A stretch of DNA of 64,000 nt from Breviolum minutum Mf 1.05b.01 (GCA_000507305.1 DF239151.1:124001-188000), one strand, 5' to 3'. Numbered from the stretch's first letter, positions 10,606-22,280 are shown. The notes: generated from the letters alone by a model not told the origin. Made by a program: numbers and translations.

Positions 10606-11296
10606 GTCATAACTATATAGGTGGAAATGACTCCGAAATTATATGGGTTATAACTCCAAACAAATAACACATTTATTTTCGGCCATTTAAAGGGATTCTG
10701 AATCCATACAATCCATTTGGAACGAGTAAGTGGCCCATCTTGGTTGGGCTGTTTGGAAACCATGGCCTTTTCATATGGCTTCATCTCAAGTTGATCAACA
10801 AAAACTGCCGCAAAGATTTACTTGTCATGGCTTTGGGGGTTGAGAAGGAACCAAAAAGACAGCCGCAAAACGGGGAAGAAAAATCGAAAAAAACTTCAAG
10901 GGTGTCATCTTCAACTCATACTCTCAGGAAGCAGCTGCCTTCTGGCTCTTTATAGGACTGCCTATCCCAAACCTGATCAGTTTCGTTTCCCCCATTTAGG
11001 ATTCAAACAAGAACAAGAAAACACCGAAGACCGAAGTTTGAAACACACGGAACATGTGACATGAACGAATCCATGGTATATATCCAGTCGATCTAAATCT
11101 TGAATATCCAATACTAATGATTAAAGTTTGTTGAACCCTTCCAACCAACAGTATCCTTTGTCGGATTGAACCTATCATTTCACAGCTTCTTGTTCCCTAA
11201 AATACCCTAAAACTATAAAATATATTAAAATATCAGAACTCAATCAGAGCTCTACCAGAACTTGCGACATCTACTCCTGATGTTGATCTTTTTTTG

Positions 11297-11398
11297 GGTC
11301 CAAGTGTCTCCGGTCCCCGAAACAGCAATTCGAAGCACAGGCCATCGGCGTTTTTCGACTTCGACGGCCTCAAGGGGTGTCAGCATAGTCTGAGTGAA
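11297..11398 (-). CDS. Candidate exon on minus strand
   Basis: After a TTTTCACTCAG acceptor the minus strand reads TMLTPLEAVEVEKRRWPVLR and IAVSGTGDTW. The stretch is GC-rich and well mixed in composition, but I do not recognise the sequence. The left end has no clear donor. Confidence 0.3.
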
Positions 11399-11489
11399 AA
11401 CGTTTCTTAGACTCACAACTTACGTCATTCATCCACCAACCCGCCATAGTCTAAGGTGGAAAGTTTTTGGCCAACAACTTGGAAGTTAG

Positions 11490-11600
11490 ATTAGAAATCA
11501 CCATTGGGATTTTTTGGGGATGAAAAAGCGTGTGACCATCTTGCAATCGACCTTGGAAACCCACCAGGCAAGACCATGATGTCATTGAATTCACCGGGCC
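11490..11600 (-). CDS. Candidate CSD-like exon
   Basis: One minus-strand frame reads GPGEFNDIMVLPGGFPRSIA and RWSHAF. N-D-I-M-V-L-P-G-G resembles strand 3 plus loop of a cold-shock domain. Two other frames are also open here. Confidence 0.25.
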
Positions 11601-11889
11601 CGTTGTGAAATGGTCAACCTACCCCCCCCCAAATGTACACAGCTTCAGCAAGTGTTTAATAAGACCTTAAGGGAAACCAACCGTTAATAAGCCCTTGAAA
11701 AAGAGCCATGATTGTCTTAGTGCATTGTGGACGACAAGGTGCAACCACCCAAGAGTAGTAAAAACATACGGCGAAAAAGAGCTCTTGATGAAGCAAAACA
11801 CAACACATTTGTGCTATATCATGTTGGGATCTCTATATCTATTTCATCGTTTTTTTGGATTTTCTAACTATTCTCCTTTCTATGATTAC

Positions 11890-12032
11890 AGTATTCTGGC
11901 CAAAAGGACTAATATTTCATCAACCTAGGTTTCCCTGAAATAGCCGGGGATGATCCCTTGCCAAACCACCACCAATTGGGGGGTGAAAACTCGTGTGAGG
12001 TCGCTATAATTTGATCCACTTGCCCGACCTGC
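11890..12032. mobile_element. Repeat family H copy
   Basis: Shares TAATATTTCATCAACCTAGG, TTTCCCTGAAATA and GTGTGAGGTCGCTATAATTT with 13920-14040. The two are diverged copies. Confidence 0.75.
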
Positions 12033-12245
12033 CATGGGAGGATTTTCCCCGGCTCTTAACATGATTTCATGCTGGAAGTCTTTTATGCACAAGTCTTGGG
12101 TCCTCAATTTTTCAAGTAGATTATGCCCTGGGAAGTTAACATATGTATTGAACCACAAGTCATGGAGGTGGATTTTGTTTGATCATTTTCCCTTTCAATT
12201 TGGTGATTTTAAGGTTCCAACCAGGTGTGTATGCCATGCTGAAAA

Positions 12246-12390
12246 TTAAATCATCAATCCACGAGCCGTTTGAGTTCGTTCCACCCGAATCCACGAGCCG
12301 CGTCTCCGTTTGCCAAACGGGCCCCCAAACGTTCTCTCCACCAAGGGATCTACAACCATTCCCAAGGCCTCGCGAAGACCTTTGACAAAA
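12246..12390 (-). CDS. Candidate GC-rich exon
   Basis: Minus-strand frame LREALGMVVDPLVERTFGGP continuing FGKRRRGSWIRVERTQTARG. A second minus frame is also open. CGGCTCGTGGATT occurs twice (tandem half-duplication). The composition suggests an exon, probably a linker, but there is no family match. Confidence 0.3.
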
Positions 12391-13159
12391 AAAAGGCGTG
12401 AAGGGTTGGTAGAAGGACCTGTACACATGGATACGCATGGAATTTGTATGGATAATTTTGTTTAAAGATTGAGTTTTCCCCAAATATTTGTGTTGCTGGA
12501 TGGGACAAAATCACTTATATCCTCTGTGCCTTTAAATGGTCAGTTGTCAAGGCAACAGTTTTAGTTTTGTTTGATGGGAATCTAATCATCCCAATCTGAG
12601 CAAAATCAGGCATGCCGCATGTGGATCTGATACAGTAGTACTTTGGATTGGAATGATTTGATTTGGATGTGTACTACAGCCACCACCCTTTGCTCTCATC
12701 ATTTGCAAACCTTACATCATCAAGGACCCACAGTTGACCAATCGTTGGGATTGGGAGAACTCGCACCTATCTTTGAGCAATTCAGGTTCACCTTCAAAGC
12801 TTCAAGTTGTGACTAAATCTTGCCAACAGTCTATACGAGAACAATATGAAGATATAGTGAAACTATATATATATATAGGTATTGTTCAGTTATAGATATG
12901 ATTCAGTTATAGATATAGTATATAGTCTAGTTATCTTACAAGATGATCAAGATGTTCAAGGGCACATCTATAACTATATATATATATATCTACATGGAGT
13001 CGTCTTCTCTCTATTGTTACCATCTGTCTCATTATGTCTCCCCCCAAACTGGCATTCTTAACCCCAACTAACCATCCCAACCATGAATTATATACCTACC
13101 CCAAAACTCAAAAAAATCCAACACCATTCAACATCATCCACCCTTCAAAACTCCCATTT

Positions 13160-13280
13160 TTGCCATGCTTTTTTCTGCTTCAAAAGTCCACCAAGATGCA
13201 AGTATCACAAAGTCGACTGGTCACTGGCCCCGAAGCTTTCAACATGGGAATGTCCTGGCAGGTTAACGTGGTTGACTCCC
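13160..13280 (+). other. Open frames, not assignable
   Basis: A plus-strand frame (KSTKMQVSQSRLVTGPEAFN, MGMSWQVNV) looks protein-like and ends at GGCAG|GTTAAC. It is on the opposite strand to the other exon candidates, so it is left unassigned. Confidence 0.2.
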
Positions 13281-13358
13281 CTCCCTGAAACTAAACAGCT
13301 GACAGCTGAATGATGGCAGGTTGGTAGATGATCCACTGAAATGCTTCCTTTTGGAGGT

Positions 13359-13545
13359 CTATTTTCGGCCGTTTTTGTCAGGCACTTGAAAGCTGTGAGT
13401 TTCTTGTGGAAGGGTCATCGAAGGCGACAGGAGAGACATGATTTCCAGGAAACTGTCACCCTTAAAGACCATAGCAACGGAGGGAATATATCCAAATCTA
13501 GGCCGACATATCCGGCCAGAAGTTTCGAGGTCTTCAAAGAACATG
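13359..13545 (-). CDS. CSD exon, nearly whole domain
   Basis: The minus strand reads GRICRPRFGYIPSVAMVFKG, DSFLEIMSLLSPSMTLPQET and HSFQVPDKNGRK. This follows the cold-shock order: G-R-I start, R-F-G-Y-I in the RNP1 position, G-D-S-F-L strand 3, then S-F-Q-V-x-D-K-N-G-R strand 4 and turn. The aromatic/basic RNP1 core is partly changed (FGYI rather than GFGFI). The exon must end near NGRK, because a stop follows. Function inferred: single-strand nucleic-acid binding. Confidence 0.5.
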
Positions 13546-13919
13546 AAATCGATGTATATACATCTTTCTCCATATGCAGTACTGCACGTATTTTGTTTAA
13601 AACCAACCTGCAACACACCAACATAACCCAAGAAATTTCACAAAAAGAACGCCGGAAGATACTTATACATACACCGTTTTCCACTTCCAACATCCAATGG
13701 GGAACACTGTTGTTTAAAAAAAACGGGAGGAATCATGGTGGAATCATATCTTCAAAATCAACATGAAACCACATCCCACTTTCCCAAAACTTCAGGTAAT
13801 GGTTTAATTGCTTGTTTAGATTGCCCAAACCACCAACCCTTCAAAAAAAACAAATTACTATTATAAATTATGTAAATATATAGTGGAAAATTTTCACCCA
13901 CTCAAAGGAAAACACATCA

Positions 13920-14040
13920 CTCTGGCCAAATTATAATATTTCACCAACCTAAGTTTCCCTGAAATAAGGGGATTTCCCTTGCTAAGCCACCATTTGGGGG
14001 TAAATCGGTCGTGTGAGGTCGCTATAATTTGACCAGATCA
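13920..14040. mobile_element. Repeat family H copy
   Basis: AATATTTCACCAACCTAAG, TTTCCCTGAAATAAGG and GTGTGAGGTCGCTATAATTT, with the same order and spacing as 11890-12032. Confidence 0.75.
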
Positions 14041-15300
14041 CTGAAGTTATCTTCAAGATACATTCACTTCGAGGAGCCATACATTGTATTCTTCATCCAC
14101 CTCAGGGCAGTTCAGCCGTTTTTGTATCACGAGATCACGAGATAAGATCTGGGGGTTGAAAGGTCTCCCATGGAAATCTTCTAATTCCTCCCTACTGGAA
14201 GTGGGTGAAACAAAATAGAGTGTATATATTTACATAATTTAGCATATTCATATACTTAATCTGTTTATACATATGTGACCATCAAGCAGCCCACATAGAA
14301 GTAGGACCATCCAACTATGGCAAGCCTCCAGATTTAAATAATAAGGGAATTCTATATGAACACATCTCAATGGGTTCCATTGAAAAGGCCCTAAGTGGGA
14401 AGAAAAACAATCATTGAAAGCACGGCTTGTTTAGATCCGCCAATGGTGATACCCTCCCGAAAACAAACAGCAAAAGTGCATGAACATTGCACGTCAATCC
14501 GCCAAAAGGAAATGAAAAAAAACTTCCTTTGCCTTCATTTTTTCAGGGGTGAGCTGTTGGTTGGCTTTTGGGGAGTGAGTACAGTACATCATTGAGAACA
14601 TCTATATCATACGATCATAGGTTAAAAAATGATGTTCCTGGGTAATGGCCAAGGGACAACACCCCCTCACCTTGGTTTGATAACCCCCCTGCTGTTGTAG
14701 AAAACCAAGTGAAATCGATGGAACCATGACCTACATCAATACAGCTAAAAAAGCTTCGGGGGCATCATCTGCCAATTCGAAGGTATAGATTTTTTTGGGG
14801 GGAGGTGTTCCCCCAAAAATCAGAACTACCTCAGTTACCTCCAATGACAATTTTTATAATTTTTGGTGATCCCCGCAAAGTAAAGCACACTAAACCGACA
14901 CTTGACACCGTACCCTGACCAACAAATTCCTGACAAATAGGATCACCCCCAGACTGATCCCACGGGCAGCAAACCAACATCGATGGTTGGGATAGATATT
15001 TTCAAGTTAAGGCAAGTCTGCATTAAAAAAAGGCTCCATCCGACCCCAAAGATTTCACGCGTGACATGCAAAACACATGTTATTAGTTAAAACTTAACAA
15101 TACAACTTGCCTTTTTGAGTCGTTATTTTCAGGCTCCATGTTCAACTTGGTGCAAACATGGGATGACCTTTTGATAATAGGCTCCTTTTCTTTCCGCCCG
15201 ATCCTATGAGGCTTTGATACTCAAGGTTTTGATGGCTGCTTGTCTCAGATGCGAGATTTTTTTCCCACACCCTTTTCAACAAATGGTCAACAAAAAAACA
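14041..15300. other. No gene recognised
   Basis: AT-rich DNA with scattered short open frames. I saw no terminal-repeat pair and no protein-like frame with splice context. Confidence 0.5.
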
Positions 15301-15319
15301 CTGTATTCCACCACAATTT

Positions 15320-15440
15320 CTAGGATTCCCTCACCATGAAGTCATAGCCAAAAAGTTGGAAACTACAGGAGTGATTCTCTGACCTCAGCTTTTTGCGATT
15401 CGGAAACGTTTTGGAAGAATGGGATTTTTGGTCACGCCCC
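15320..15440 (-). CDS. Candidate CSD exon, N-terminal half
   Basis: The minus strand reads SKTFPNRKKLRSENHSCSFQ then LFGYDFMVRES. The L-F-G-Y-D-F-M-V end matches a form of strand 3 common in dinoflagellate cold-shock proteins (FGYDVFL). The K-T-F start is in the right place for strand 1. The middle does not show the usual GFGFI. Confidence 0.35.
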
Positions 15441-15489
15441 CAAATGAGGTTGATCAACCCACAAGGCATCCAATCGAATCTCGTTAGAC

Positions 15490-15579
15490 CTCCCTGGGTT
15501 TCCGATTCAAGAATTCCAACATTCTTCGCATGACTTGAAGACCCCCACACATGTCTTGGTCCAGTTCGAGGGCCATTGG
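15490..15579 (-). CDS. Candidate 90-bp exon with clean splice sites
   Basis: Exactly 30 codons, PMALELDQDMCGGLQVMRRM then LEFLNRKPRE. It lies between a TTTGTTGCAG acceptor and a GGGAG|GTCTAA donor, in phase 0 at both ends. The helix-like sequence has no match I know, and a different minus frame is open through the same bases. One of the better splice-supported exon candidates in the left half. Confidence 0.35.
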
Positions 15580-15784
15580 CTGCAACAAACATACACTGGA
15601 AATTGTAAAAACACAAACTGATCATTTTAAGGACCACCGGAAATCTGATGCATTGGAAGTTGAAGTGGTAAAGATTGTTCTTCGACCCAACACCTCGTGA
15701 AGGGCCAAAAGATCCAAAAACTTGCCAACAAAACAAACATATCTGCAGCCGTTTCAGCCATAGATTTCCAGCCGCAAAAACCTT

Positions 15785-15871
15785 TCCTTTAAACCTCCTG
15801 GGGTACTTGGTATGCAGGTCACGTCCCAAAAAAATGTCTTCGGCTAGAAGTCCGGAGGTGTAAAAATCCAA
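15785..15871 (-). CDS. Candidate CSD exon, strand 3
   Basis: The minus strand reads LLAEDIFLGRDLHTKYPRR. E-D-I-F-L-G-R-D-L is close to the strand 3 form D-I-F-L-H-x-D-L. An in-frame upstream M and a CCCAG|GAGG junction are present. No strand 1/2 piece is seen immediately upstream. Confidence 0.3.
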
Positions 15872-16174
15872 TCGAAAACCAATAGCTTCTAAAACCCAAA
15901 CGAAAGCATGGTATGTAATATCAAATCCTAGGTTTATATCTATCAGGAAAAATCACTTAAACATAAGCTACAAGTAACTAACATGGATGTTAAGTGGGTA
16001 AACAAATTTTCTTTTGTGAAAAACAAAAGGGTGAAACAAACACAAGAAGGCAACTCTCACATAGATTCCCATCCTTAACTTTTTTGAGTTTAGAACATGT
16101 TCTCCAGCAAACACCGGTGTTGACTACAACGGCCCCTTATGAGCAACCTCCAAAACCCTTATAACATCTCACTA

Positions 16175-16240
16175 TACTGGTTAGTGAATAGGGATCCTTA
16201 TAATGGCTTCTTACATGCTTCTTACAATCCATTATAACAT
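16175..16240. mobile_element. Repeat family G fragment
   Basis: ATACTGGTTAGTGAATAGGG then ATCCTTATAATGGCTTCTTA: the left end only. Confidence 0.55.
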
Positions 16241-16744
16241 CATGGACGTACTATAATCCCAATTACTCCCATCTATACATATCAAATCCCATAGTATAAA
16301 CATACATGTATAACCCACAAATAACCAACCAACCCCCCCTTGGTCACTCCCATGGCTCCCATAGTAACCCCAAACCCCAAACCACCCGAAACCGCCCAAC
16401 CAATGGAGCCCCAAGTGACTTGGACAAGGTTTCCGCAACACCTTGGTGACTTGGAATCTGGAACACCGAAATATAAGCTGTATGTAACTAAGGCTTAAGG
16501 ATACGGGAAAACGGCCAATGCCCAAAATCGCCGAAAAATTTAAGGCTCACTTGGCAGCTGCATTTTACAGTACCTGAAACTTTTTTGGTGAAATCAATTT
16601 TGATCCCCTTGAGTAGGGAACGGGTAAAACTGGTGTTGATCAGCAGTTAAGACATCCGTTGGAAGATCAAAGTGATATCATTGGCCCTTCCAACAAGAGC
16701 GCAACTCAGACCACCTATGACCCAAAAAGAACAAAATACCAACT

Positions 16745-16800
16745 GTATGTATGTATGTATGTATGTATGTATGTATGTATGTATGTATGTATGTATGTAT
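16745..16800 (+). repeat. (GTAT)n tetranucleotide microsatellite
   Basis: Fourteen near-perfect GTAT units. Confidence 0.95.
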
Positions 16801-17086
16801 TGATAAATATTGATTTATATCCAAATCAAATCATTCCAAGTGATTTCTGATGCAGGTTCTCTACCAACACTTTTTACAGTATCTATCTATAAAGATATAG
16901 ATGGAGAGTTCTTCTTTTTGAGGATCAGTTTTTTTTGCTGGTGGCTCCAATCATGGCTTTTGAATCAACCACAAAAGATTTCACCCAAGTTACTGAGCAG
17001 GGACTTCACCACGATTTTCTGCATGCTCGGTCGAATCTGTGCCAGATTGTCGCAGCATGGTTGGAAGGGGCCAACAAACAGTGCAA

Positions 17087-17185
17087 ATACTGTTGGAAGA
17101 AATCCGGCTAACCACCTGGAATGCATAAAACCATGAAAATCATAAGATAAACTACCAACCTCAACTGGTGCAGCATCAACAGTAT
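17087..17185. mobile_element. MITE family A, internally deleted
   Basis: ATACTGTTGGAAGAAATCC at the left and GCATCAACAGTAT at the right. The hallmark CTACCAACCTCAACTGGTGC is intact and part of the right terminal repeat is lost. Confidence 0.8.
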
Positions 17186-17189
17186 CACG

Positions 17190-18231
17190 GGGGCAATTTC
17201 CTAACAGCTTGGATTATGTGGGATTCATAATACCTTCACCCATTTCCATTATCATCCCCTATATAACTTGGTAATCCCCTATACACACACTAAACAACCA
17301 TGGTTTCTTGCTCATTTGGATATTCCAATTAATAGCTAAACAGCTACAGCAAAAACTAAGCCAGCGTCTCTCTTCAACAAAAACAGCTAGATATTTTTTG
17401 TCTGGATGCCCTAAGACCTAGATATCAAACACAAATGATTTGGGATGACACAACCCTCCAAAAGGGTCTTTTTTAAGCGCCGTAGTTGTTGTTGGTTTGG
17501 TGGACAAAAGCCCACGTGAGATGTAACAGTGTAAATCAATATACATAAACCTGGCAGCCATTTGTCCTTTGTTTTGGGGGTTGGACCCTAAAAGAACAAG
17601 GTCTTTTATAATCAAAACAAGGGTCATTCGGGTTCCAGGAACACATGTATCATGTATAACTTATCTAAATCAAGTTTTAAACTGCAAGTAAACTGTTATA
17701 AAGATTCGCCACGCTGGGAGAAACATGAGTTCCATCAATCTTCCGGGCCGGGCTCCAAAACTGTGACTCCTAGGATGTATCTATACTATACCTCTATTTT
17801 TCACAATATGTTGCAGTATTGGGTTGCGATGCGGAAATATCGAATGCCATTGACACTATAATTATTCGATCTTCCATCTACCAAAGGGGTTCTCTTCTGT
17901 TCATTCCAAAGTGTGGTAGACATCAAATGGTGACCAGGGCCATAAGGCGAGTGATGACGGCTGTCATTTGGACATAGAAAGTTTCCCAATGCTACTCACT
18001 TCCTACCAAACTCAAACAAGAACAGTAAATTCCACTACGGTTGACCCTTATGTTAAGAAACCTTATTAGATAAGAAACTAGAGTCTCGAGCAGGGGCTAA
18101 GTAAATTACTGAGACTCTGGCCTGTGAAAACCAACTTATACGGAAATGAGGTTTTGAATGGGGGGTCTAAACCTAGCTCACGTTCCCTATTGGCGGGTGA
18201 ACAATCCGATACTTTGGGACTTCTGCGTCTC
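17190..18231. other. No gene recognised
   Basis: Mixed AT-rich DNA with a partial family G-like stretch near 17230-17310. No protein-like frame stands out. Confidence 0.45.
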
Positions 18232-18543
18232 NNNNNNNNNNNNNNNNNNNNNNNNNNNNNNNNNNNNNNNNNNNNNNNNNNNNNNNNNNNNNNNNNNNNN
18301 NNNNNNNNNNNNNNNNNNNNNNNNNNNNNNNNNNNNNNNNNNNNNNNNNNNNNNNNNNNNNNNNNNNNNNNNNNNNNNNNNNNNNNNNNNNNNNNNNNNN
18401 NNNNNNNNNNNNNNNNNNNNNNNNNNNNNNNNNNNNNNNNNNNNNNNNNNNNNNNNNNNNNNNNNNNNNNNNNNNNNNNNNNNNNNNNNNNNNNNNNNNN
18501 NNNNNNNNNNNNNNNNNNNNNNNNNNNNNNNNNNNNNNNNNNN
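18232..18543. other. Assembly gap (312 N)
   Basis: Run of N. Frames that span it are not evidence of coding. Confidence 1.
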
Positions 18544-18883
18544 GCAGGGCACCAGGCAAAAAATCCTACCGCGGCGTAATAGGATTTTGGGCAAGTGGCT
18601 CTTCAGGCGGCTGGCCGTCGGCAACACTAGCAAAACACTAGGATTTAGAAATGTGCTTTGAGAGTCTGGGCTCCGGAAAAATTTCTTAAAGGTACTCTGC
18701 CCGTCAAGAAATCTGCGAGAGTCTGGCAGCTTTGGAAAAGTTTCTTATTATAAGGTTTGACGGTATATTATGCCCTCTCTTGAACTGACATAGCCATGGA
18801 AATGCCATTTTCCATCCTAGTCGAAGAGGAAATATAATTGGTACATTTTCCATGGGCCATGTTTTACCAAGCCGGATAAGGTG

Positions 18884-19030
18884 TCACAAAGCCGGTGCCC
18901 CACAGAACTGCACCTTGTCCTTCCAAACGTCATAGCCAGCCTTCTCCAACAGCAAGCTTCGATATCTGTCCTGATCAAGTTTGCCGTTCTGATCGTCCAT
19001 CATTTGGTGATTTGTGAAAGTATTCAACAT
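18884..19030 (-). CDS. Candidate exon, CSD-like end
   Basis: A 48-codon minus-strand frame from ATG to TGA contains DDQNGKLDQDRYRSLLLEKA and GYDVWKDKVQFCGAPAL. The tail (A-G-Y-D-V-W-K-D-K-V-Q-F) follows the strand 3 form GYDVFLHKDQ. The front half looks EF-hand-like but lacks the acidic residues at loop positions 1 and 12, so calcium binding is not proposed. GACAAG|GTGCAG is a possible donor. One of the most protein-like short frames in the left half. Confidence 0.4.
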   Translation of the reverse strand: MLNTFTNHQMMDDQNGKLDQDRYRSLLLEKAGYDVWKDKVQFCGAPAL

Positions 19031-19396
19031 CCAACTATAATTGGTAGTATTGAGAACAATTCATGTCAAGGATGATAATCAAGCAAAATGATCGATCGAG
19101 GTTGTATACACATGAGCTTCGTACATTTATCCCTTAGTGACACAATCAAGAACATCTCGAGGTTTATGTTCGTTTTTGAACGTCATCCTCAATCTCAAAG
19201 CAACAACCAGCCCTCCTCAAGGGGTCTTACGTTATAACGACACCCATCAGGAGGTGAGTAACCCAATGACCCATCACCACCATTGGTGTCCTGTGTCCAT
19301 TGGCATCTCCAGTCCTTAGGAGATGAAATCCAAAATCAATCAGCATGCTATCATTGCTGTACTACCGGAGTCCTACAAAACTCACCGCGGTTTTTG

Positions 19397-19500
19397 AGGG
19401 GTTTCCACCAATGCAATCCAAAGTGTTTTGTGAGCATGTTGGGAAGGCTGGGCTCCAAAATGTCCGTGGTACCATTGGTTGTCACATAGAAAATTATCAT
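19397..19500 (-). CDS. Candidate CSD exon, strands 3-4
   Basis: The minus strand reads NGTTDILEPSLPNMLTKHFG and LHWWKPLKNR, then a CGCG|GTGAGT donor. T-D-I-L-x-P-S with later L-H-W and K-N-R-G fits strands 3 and 4 of a cold-shock domain. A plus-strand frame is open over the same bases, so the call is not secure. Confidence 0.3.
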
Positions 19501-19907
19501 CATCCTAACAAGGTAGCTCAACCTTGTAGAACCTTTGCCAACCGGGTGTTTTCGCAATCTAGTTCTCCCACAAAGCTCCCGAGGTACAAAGAAAATCAAC
19601 GAAAATATGGCAACATTATCAGCTCAAACTTCAATATGATTGATGCACCAGCTAGTATCCACCAGGTTCATCAGTATAAGTAGAAGTACAAAACTTTTGA
19701 TGACTGGTCTGCAGCTTAAACAAATTTGCTATGAGTTAGCTCCCTGTTGCCACTTGACATCTCTTAGCTCTACTGGATAGAATCGAACAACACAAAACAA
19801 AAACGCCGAAAACGATCATCACAAGTCTCCCAAGCCCAAACTCAACAAGGTGGTGTAACTTTCTATTGACTGTTCCAGCTCAGAACCCGTTCAGAAACCA
19901 AGCTTCA

Positions 19908-20021
19908 TACATACCCACCTGAAGTTTAACAGTTCGTCCTTGAAAAGTGACCTTCCCAAAAGGAAAGGATCGTCTTCCAACTTCCAGCCATCATTTTTCA
20001 GGGGCGAGCTGTTAAACTTCG
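19908..20021. mobile_element. MITE family D, GTTTAACA subtype
   Basis: CCACCTGAAGTTTAACAG at the left, GGGGCGAGCTGTTAAACTTC at the right and the centre CCCAAAAGGAAAGGATCGTC. Confidence 0.8.
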
Positions 20022-20089
20022 TCTCAACAAAATCAACAAATGACGTCAAATGACCTTCAACCACCGCCATTTCAAACCACCGTTCTTTC

Positions 20090-20187
20090 TCAGCCCTCCC
20101 AATGTTGTGGAAACCAAGTGACCTCATCATCCGGATTGAAGTTCGGATGATTCTTCATGATCACGGTGTGGGTGAGATGTTTGAAAC
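20090..20187 (-). CDS. Candidate CSD exon, strand 3-4 region
   Basis: After a GCGAG|G junction the minus strand reads FKHLTHTVIMKNHPNFNPDD and EVTWFPQHWEG to a stop. T-V-I-M-K-N-H-P followed by D-D-E-V-T-W fits the strand 3 and strand 4 forms (D-V-F-x-K-x ... G-D-E-V-x-F). Another frame upstream (20127-20360) is open but less convincing. Confidence 0.35.
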
Positions 20188-20871
20188 CTCGCTGTTCTTT
20201 TTCCGTTGAAAGAAACACCGAGGTCTGTTGGGGAGGAAGACTGTAACTCAGGACTCTTAATTTCCATGGTCACAGAATTTTTGACTACAAAATTACAAGC
20301 CAGTTTGAATAATTTTCGAAGTACTACGAAAAATCTACTTTCAGTGGGTTCTATTTTCAACGTACTGGGTTGACTGGCTGAATTTGTTCTTTTTTCATTT
20401 TCGAACTTTCTTGTATCTAAGATTTAGGGAGCTTAGCACGGGTGAGTCACTAAAAGTGCATGATTTTTGCATGATGCCAACCAAACAGGATTTGCAATGG
20501 AGTTTCGAGGTACTAAGTTTGTTGTATCAATGGTAGCTGTGTTTTACACCAGTTGATAGGAAGAATGAATATCTTAGCTAATATCCTACCCATGAACTAC
20601 AGTTTTTTGTTGCCATCATCATCCAACATCCCAATTGCTTCTTTTGTTGGACTTGGTCCATCAACACTAGTAGTCCCCAAACAAAATACAACTGCGAACT
20701 TTTTTTTAAGCAACAGGGTGTCTTTGTTGACCCCTTAGGTAAACTGCAGGGATCATTATATTACCAACCTAAACTTCATGCACTATGATTTTCCGGAAAT
20801 GCCTCAAAATCACAATACATTCGCATCAAATTTGATCCCCCCAAGAAATACGTAAATTTATGATCCCTGAT

Positions 20872-20975
20872 AATTGAAGCTGGTAACGTGGCTGGCTGGA
20901 AAATGAACCGCATTTGAAGACGTATTTCCTGCTGGACATGAGAATTTTGCAGCCAGCTATGTTAGTTTACAGTGA
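20872..20975. mobile_element. MITE family E copy
   Basis: Degraded left end (GAAGCTGGTAACGTGGCTGG) and intact right end GCAGCCAGCTATGTTAGTTT. Confidence 0.75.
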
Positions 20976-20981
20976 GGGTGC

Positions 20982-21088
20982 AACCCCGAAAACTAACATG
21001 GAACCTGAAAATCACCCGTTTCAAAAGGCAAATCATCTTCCACCCACCTCCATTTTTGGGTTCCATGTTCGTTTTCGGGGGAGTAGAG
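20982..21088. mobile_element. MITE family D copy
   Basis: AACCCCGAAAACTAACATGG at the left and CCATGTTCGTTTTCGGGGG at the right. It lies 7 bp from a family E copy. Confidence 0.8.
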
Positions 21089-21114
21089 TATTTCTTCATC
21101 CCAAATGATTTTGG

Positions 21115-21210
21115 CTAGTTGGTGGTTTCAACCTCAAAAATATACTCGTCAAAATGGATCATTTCCCCAAATAAGGGTGAAAGTGAAAACTATTTGAAAC
21201 TACCACCTAG
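21115..21210. mobile_element. MITE family C, full copy
   Basis: CTAGTTGGTGGTTTCAACC at the left and TTTGAAACTACCACCTAG at the right, with TA inside CTAG at both ends. Confidence 0.85.
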
Positions 21211-21316
21211 CTGTAAATAATTGGATAAACAACCACCACAAATGAGTTACCTATCATAGATGTTGGGTAAATATATCATACATGGATCCTAGGGGATTGA
21301 TTTTGGGGATTCGAAT

Positions 21317-21365
21317 TACCCTCCCTAAAACTAACAGCTCGCCCCTGAAAATGGATGGTTGCAAG
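21317..21365. mobile_element. MITE family D fragment
   Basis: CCCTCCCTAAAACTAACAGC with CCTGAAAATGGATGGTTG only. The right end is absent. Confidence 0.55.
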
Positions 21366-22019
21366 TTGATTCATGTCCTACTGGGTTGCGGCCTAATTCT
21401 AAAGGGACATTGGAAAATCCATGAAAAATCCCCAGTTTCACTAGGACATACATCGACTCATCCATGGTGGATTTTCCATTGCTCTGCATTTACATGGATC
21501 CTAGGCTCTTAGGGAAATGATTTTGGGGATTTGAATTAGCTCCCCTTTTAAAGGCCTTTTAAAGATGCTTTTCCTTCTCCCCAGGTGGGATATGTGATCG
21601 TTTCCCTGGAGGGAAGCTCTGAAGAGCCAAAATCCCTGAAATTGTCCCAAAGAAACGGTCACCGAAGTCGTCGAGGGAATACTCTTCCGCCGCAATCCGC
21701 ACATAGCCTGGGAAGTGTGTCTTCCGGGAAGGAGGGTAGGCATAACCATAGCATCCATATAGCATCCATATGTGGTAATATACCATGTATTTAGATATGA
21801 GACATATAATGTAATATACATATTCATCATGCATACAACACACACATATGTATGTACACATGAAAATTTACGTCAACCATGATAAAACTCTATAAATAGA
21901 TTCTACTGCCTCCGGATTCTGCTTATCATTTTACCGCCTTGTCCCCCAAAGCAGGCGTTCAGGGCCCAGCCGGACTAAACCCTAATGGCTGAACCTGAAA
22001 ATGATAGTTTCCAAAAAGA

Positions 22020-22280
22020 AATTTCCTTACCCAGGGGCCCCTTTTCAGGTTCCAGGGGTCCGTATTTCTCGGGGGTGGCATTGTAAAAGACTTTGTTTTT
22101 GCAAATGATCGAATTTTCGCTGACATGTTGGTTTAATGACTGGATGGGCAAGTGCACAAGTTGGAAGTGGATATCATTGAGCATAAGTAACAATTGAACA
22201 TACTCGGACTCGAACCTCATGCTCGCCTTGACAAAATGGCAGGCATCCACACCAAAAAGGGATGGTGGGTCTTCCAAGCA
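22020..22280 (-). CDS. Candidate exon(s), CSD-like
   Basis: The minus strand reads LFGVDACHFVKASMRFESEY, VQLLLMLNDIHFQLVHL and so on. F-G-V-D-A-C-H-F-V-K-A-S could be a CSD strand 3. The frame is long (100 codons), but its last third runs into a family D-like repeat at 21985-22060. Confidence 0.3.

Noticed and set aside
18124-18661. Frames of 128-167 codons spanning the first N gap
   Set aside because: Most of their length is N. There is no evidence of coding on either side.
18884-19030. EF-hand calcium-binding loop in DDQNGKLDQDRY
   Set aside because: Loop positions 1 and 12 are Met and Arg instead of acidic residues, and no paired second hand is seen.
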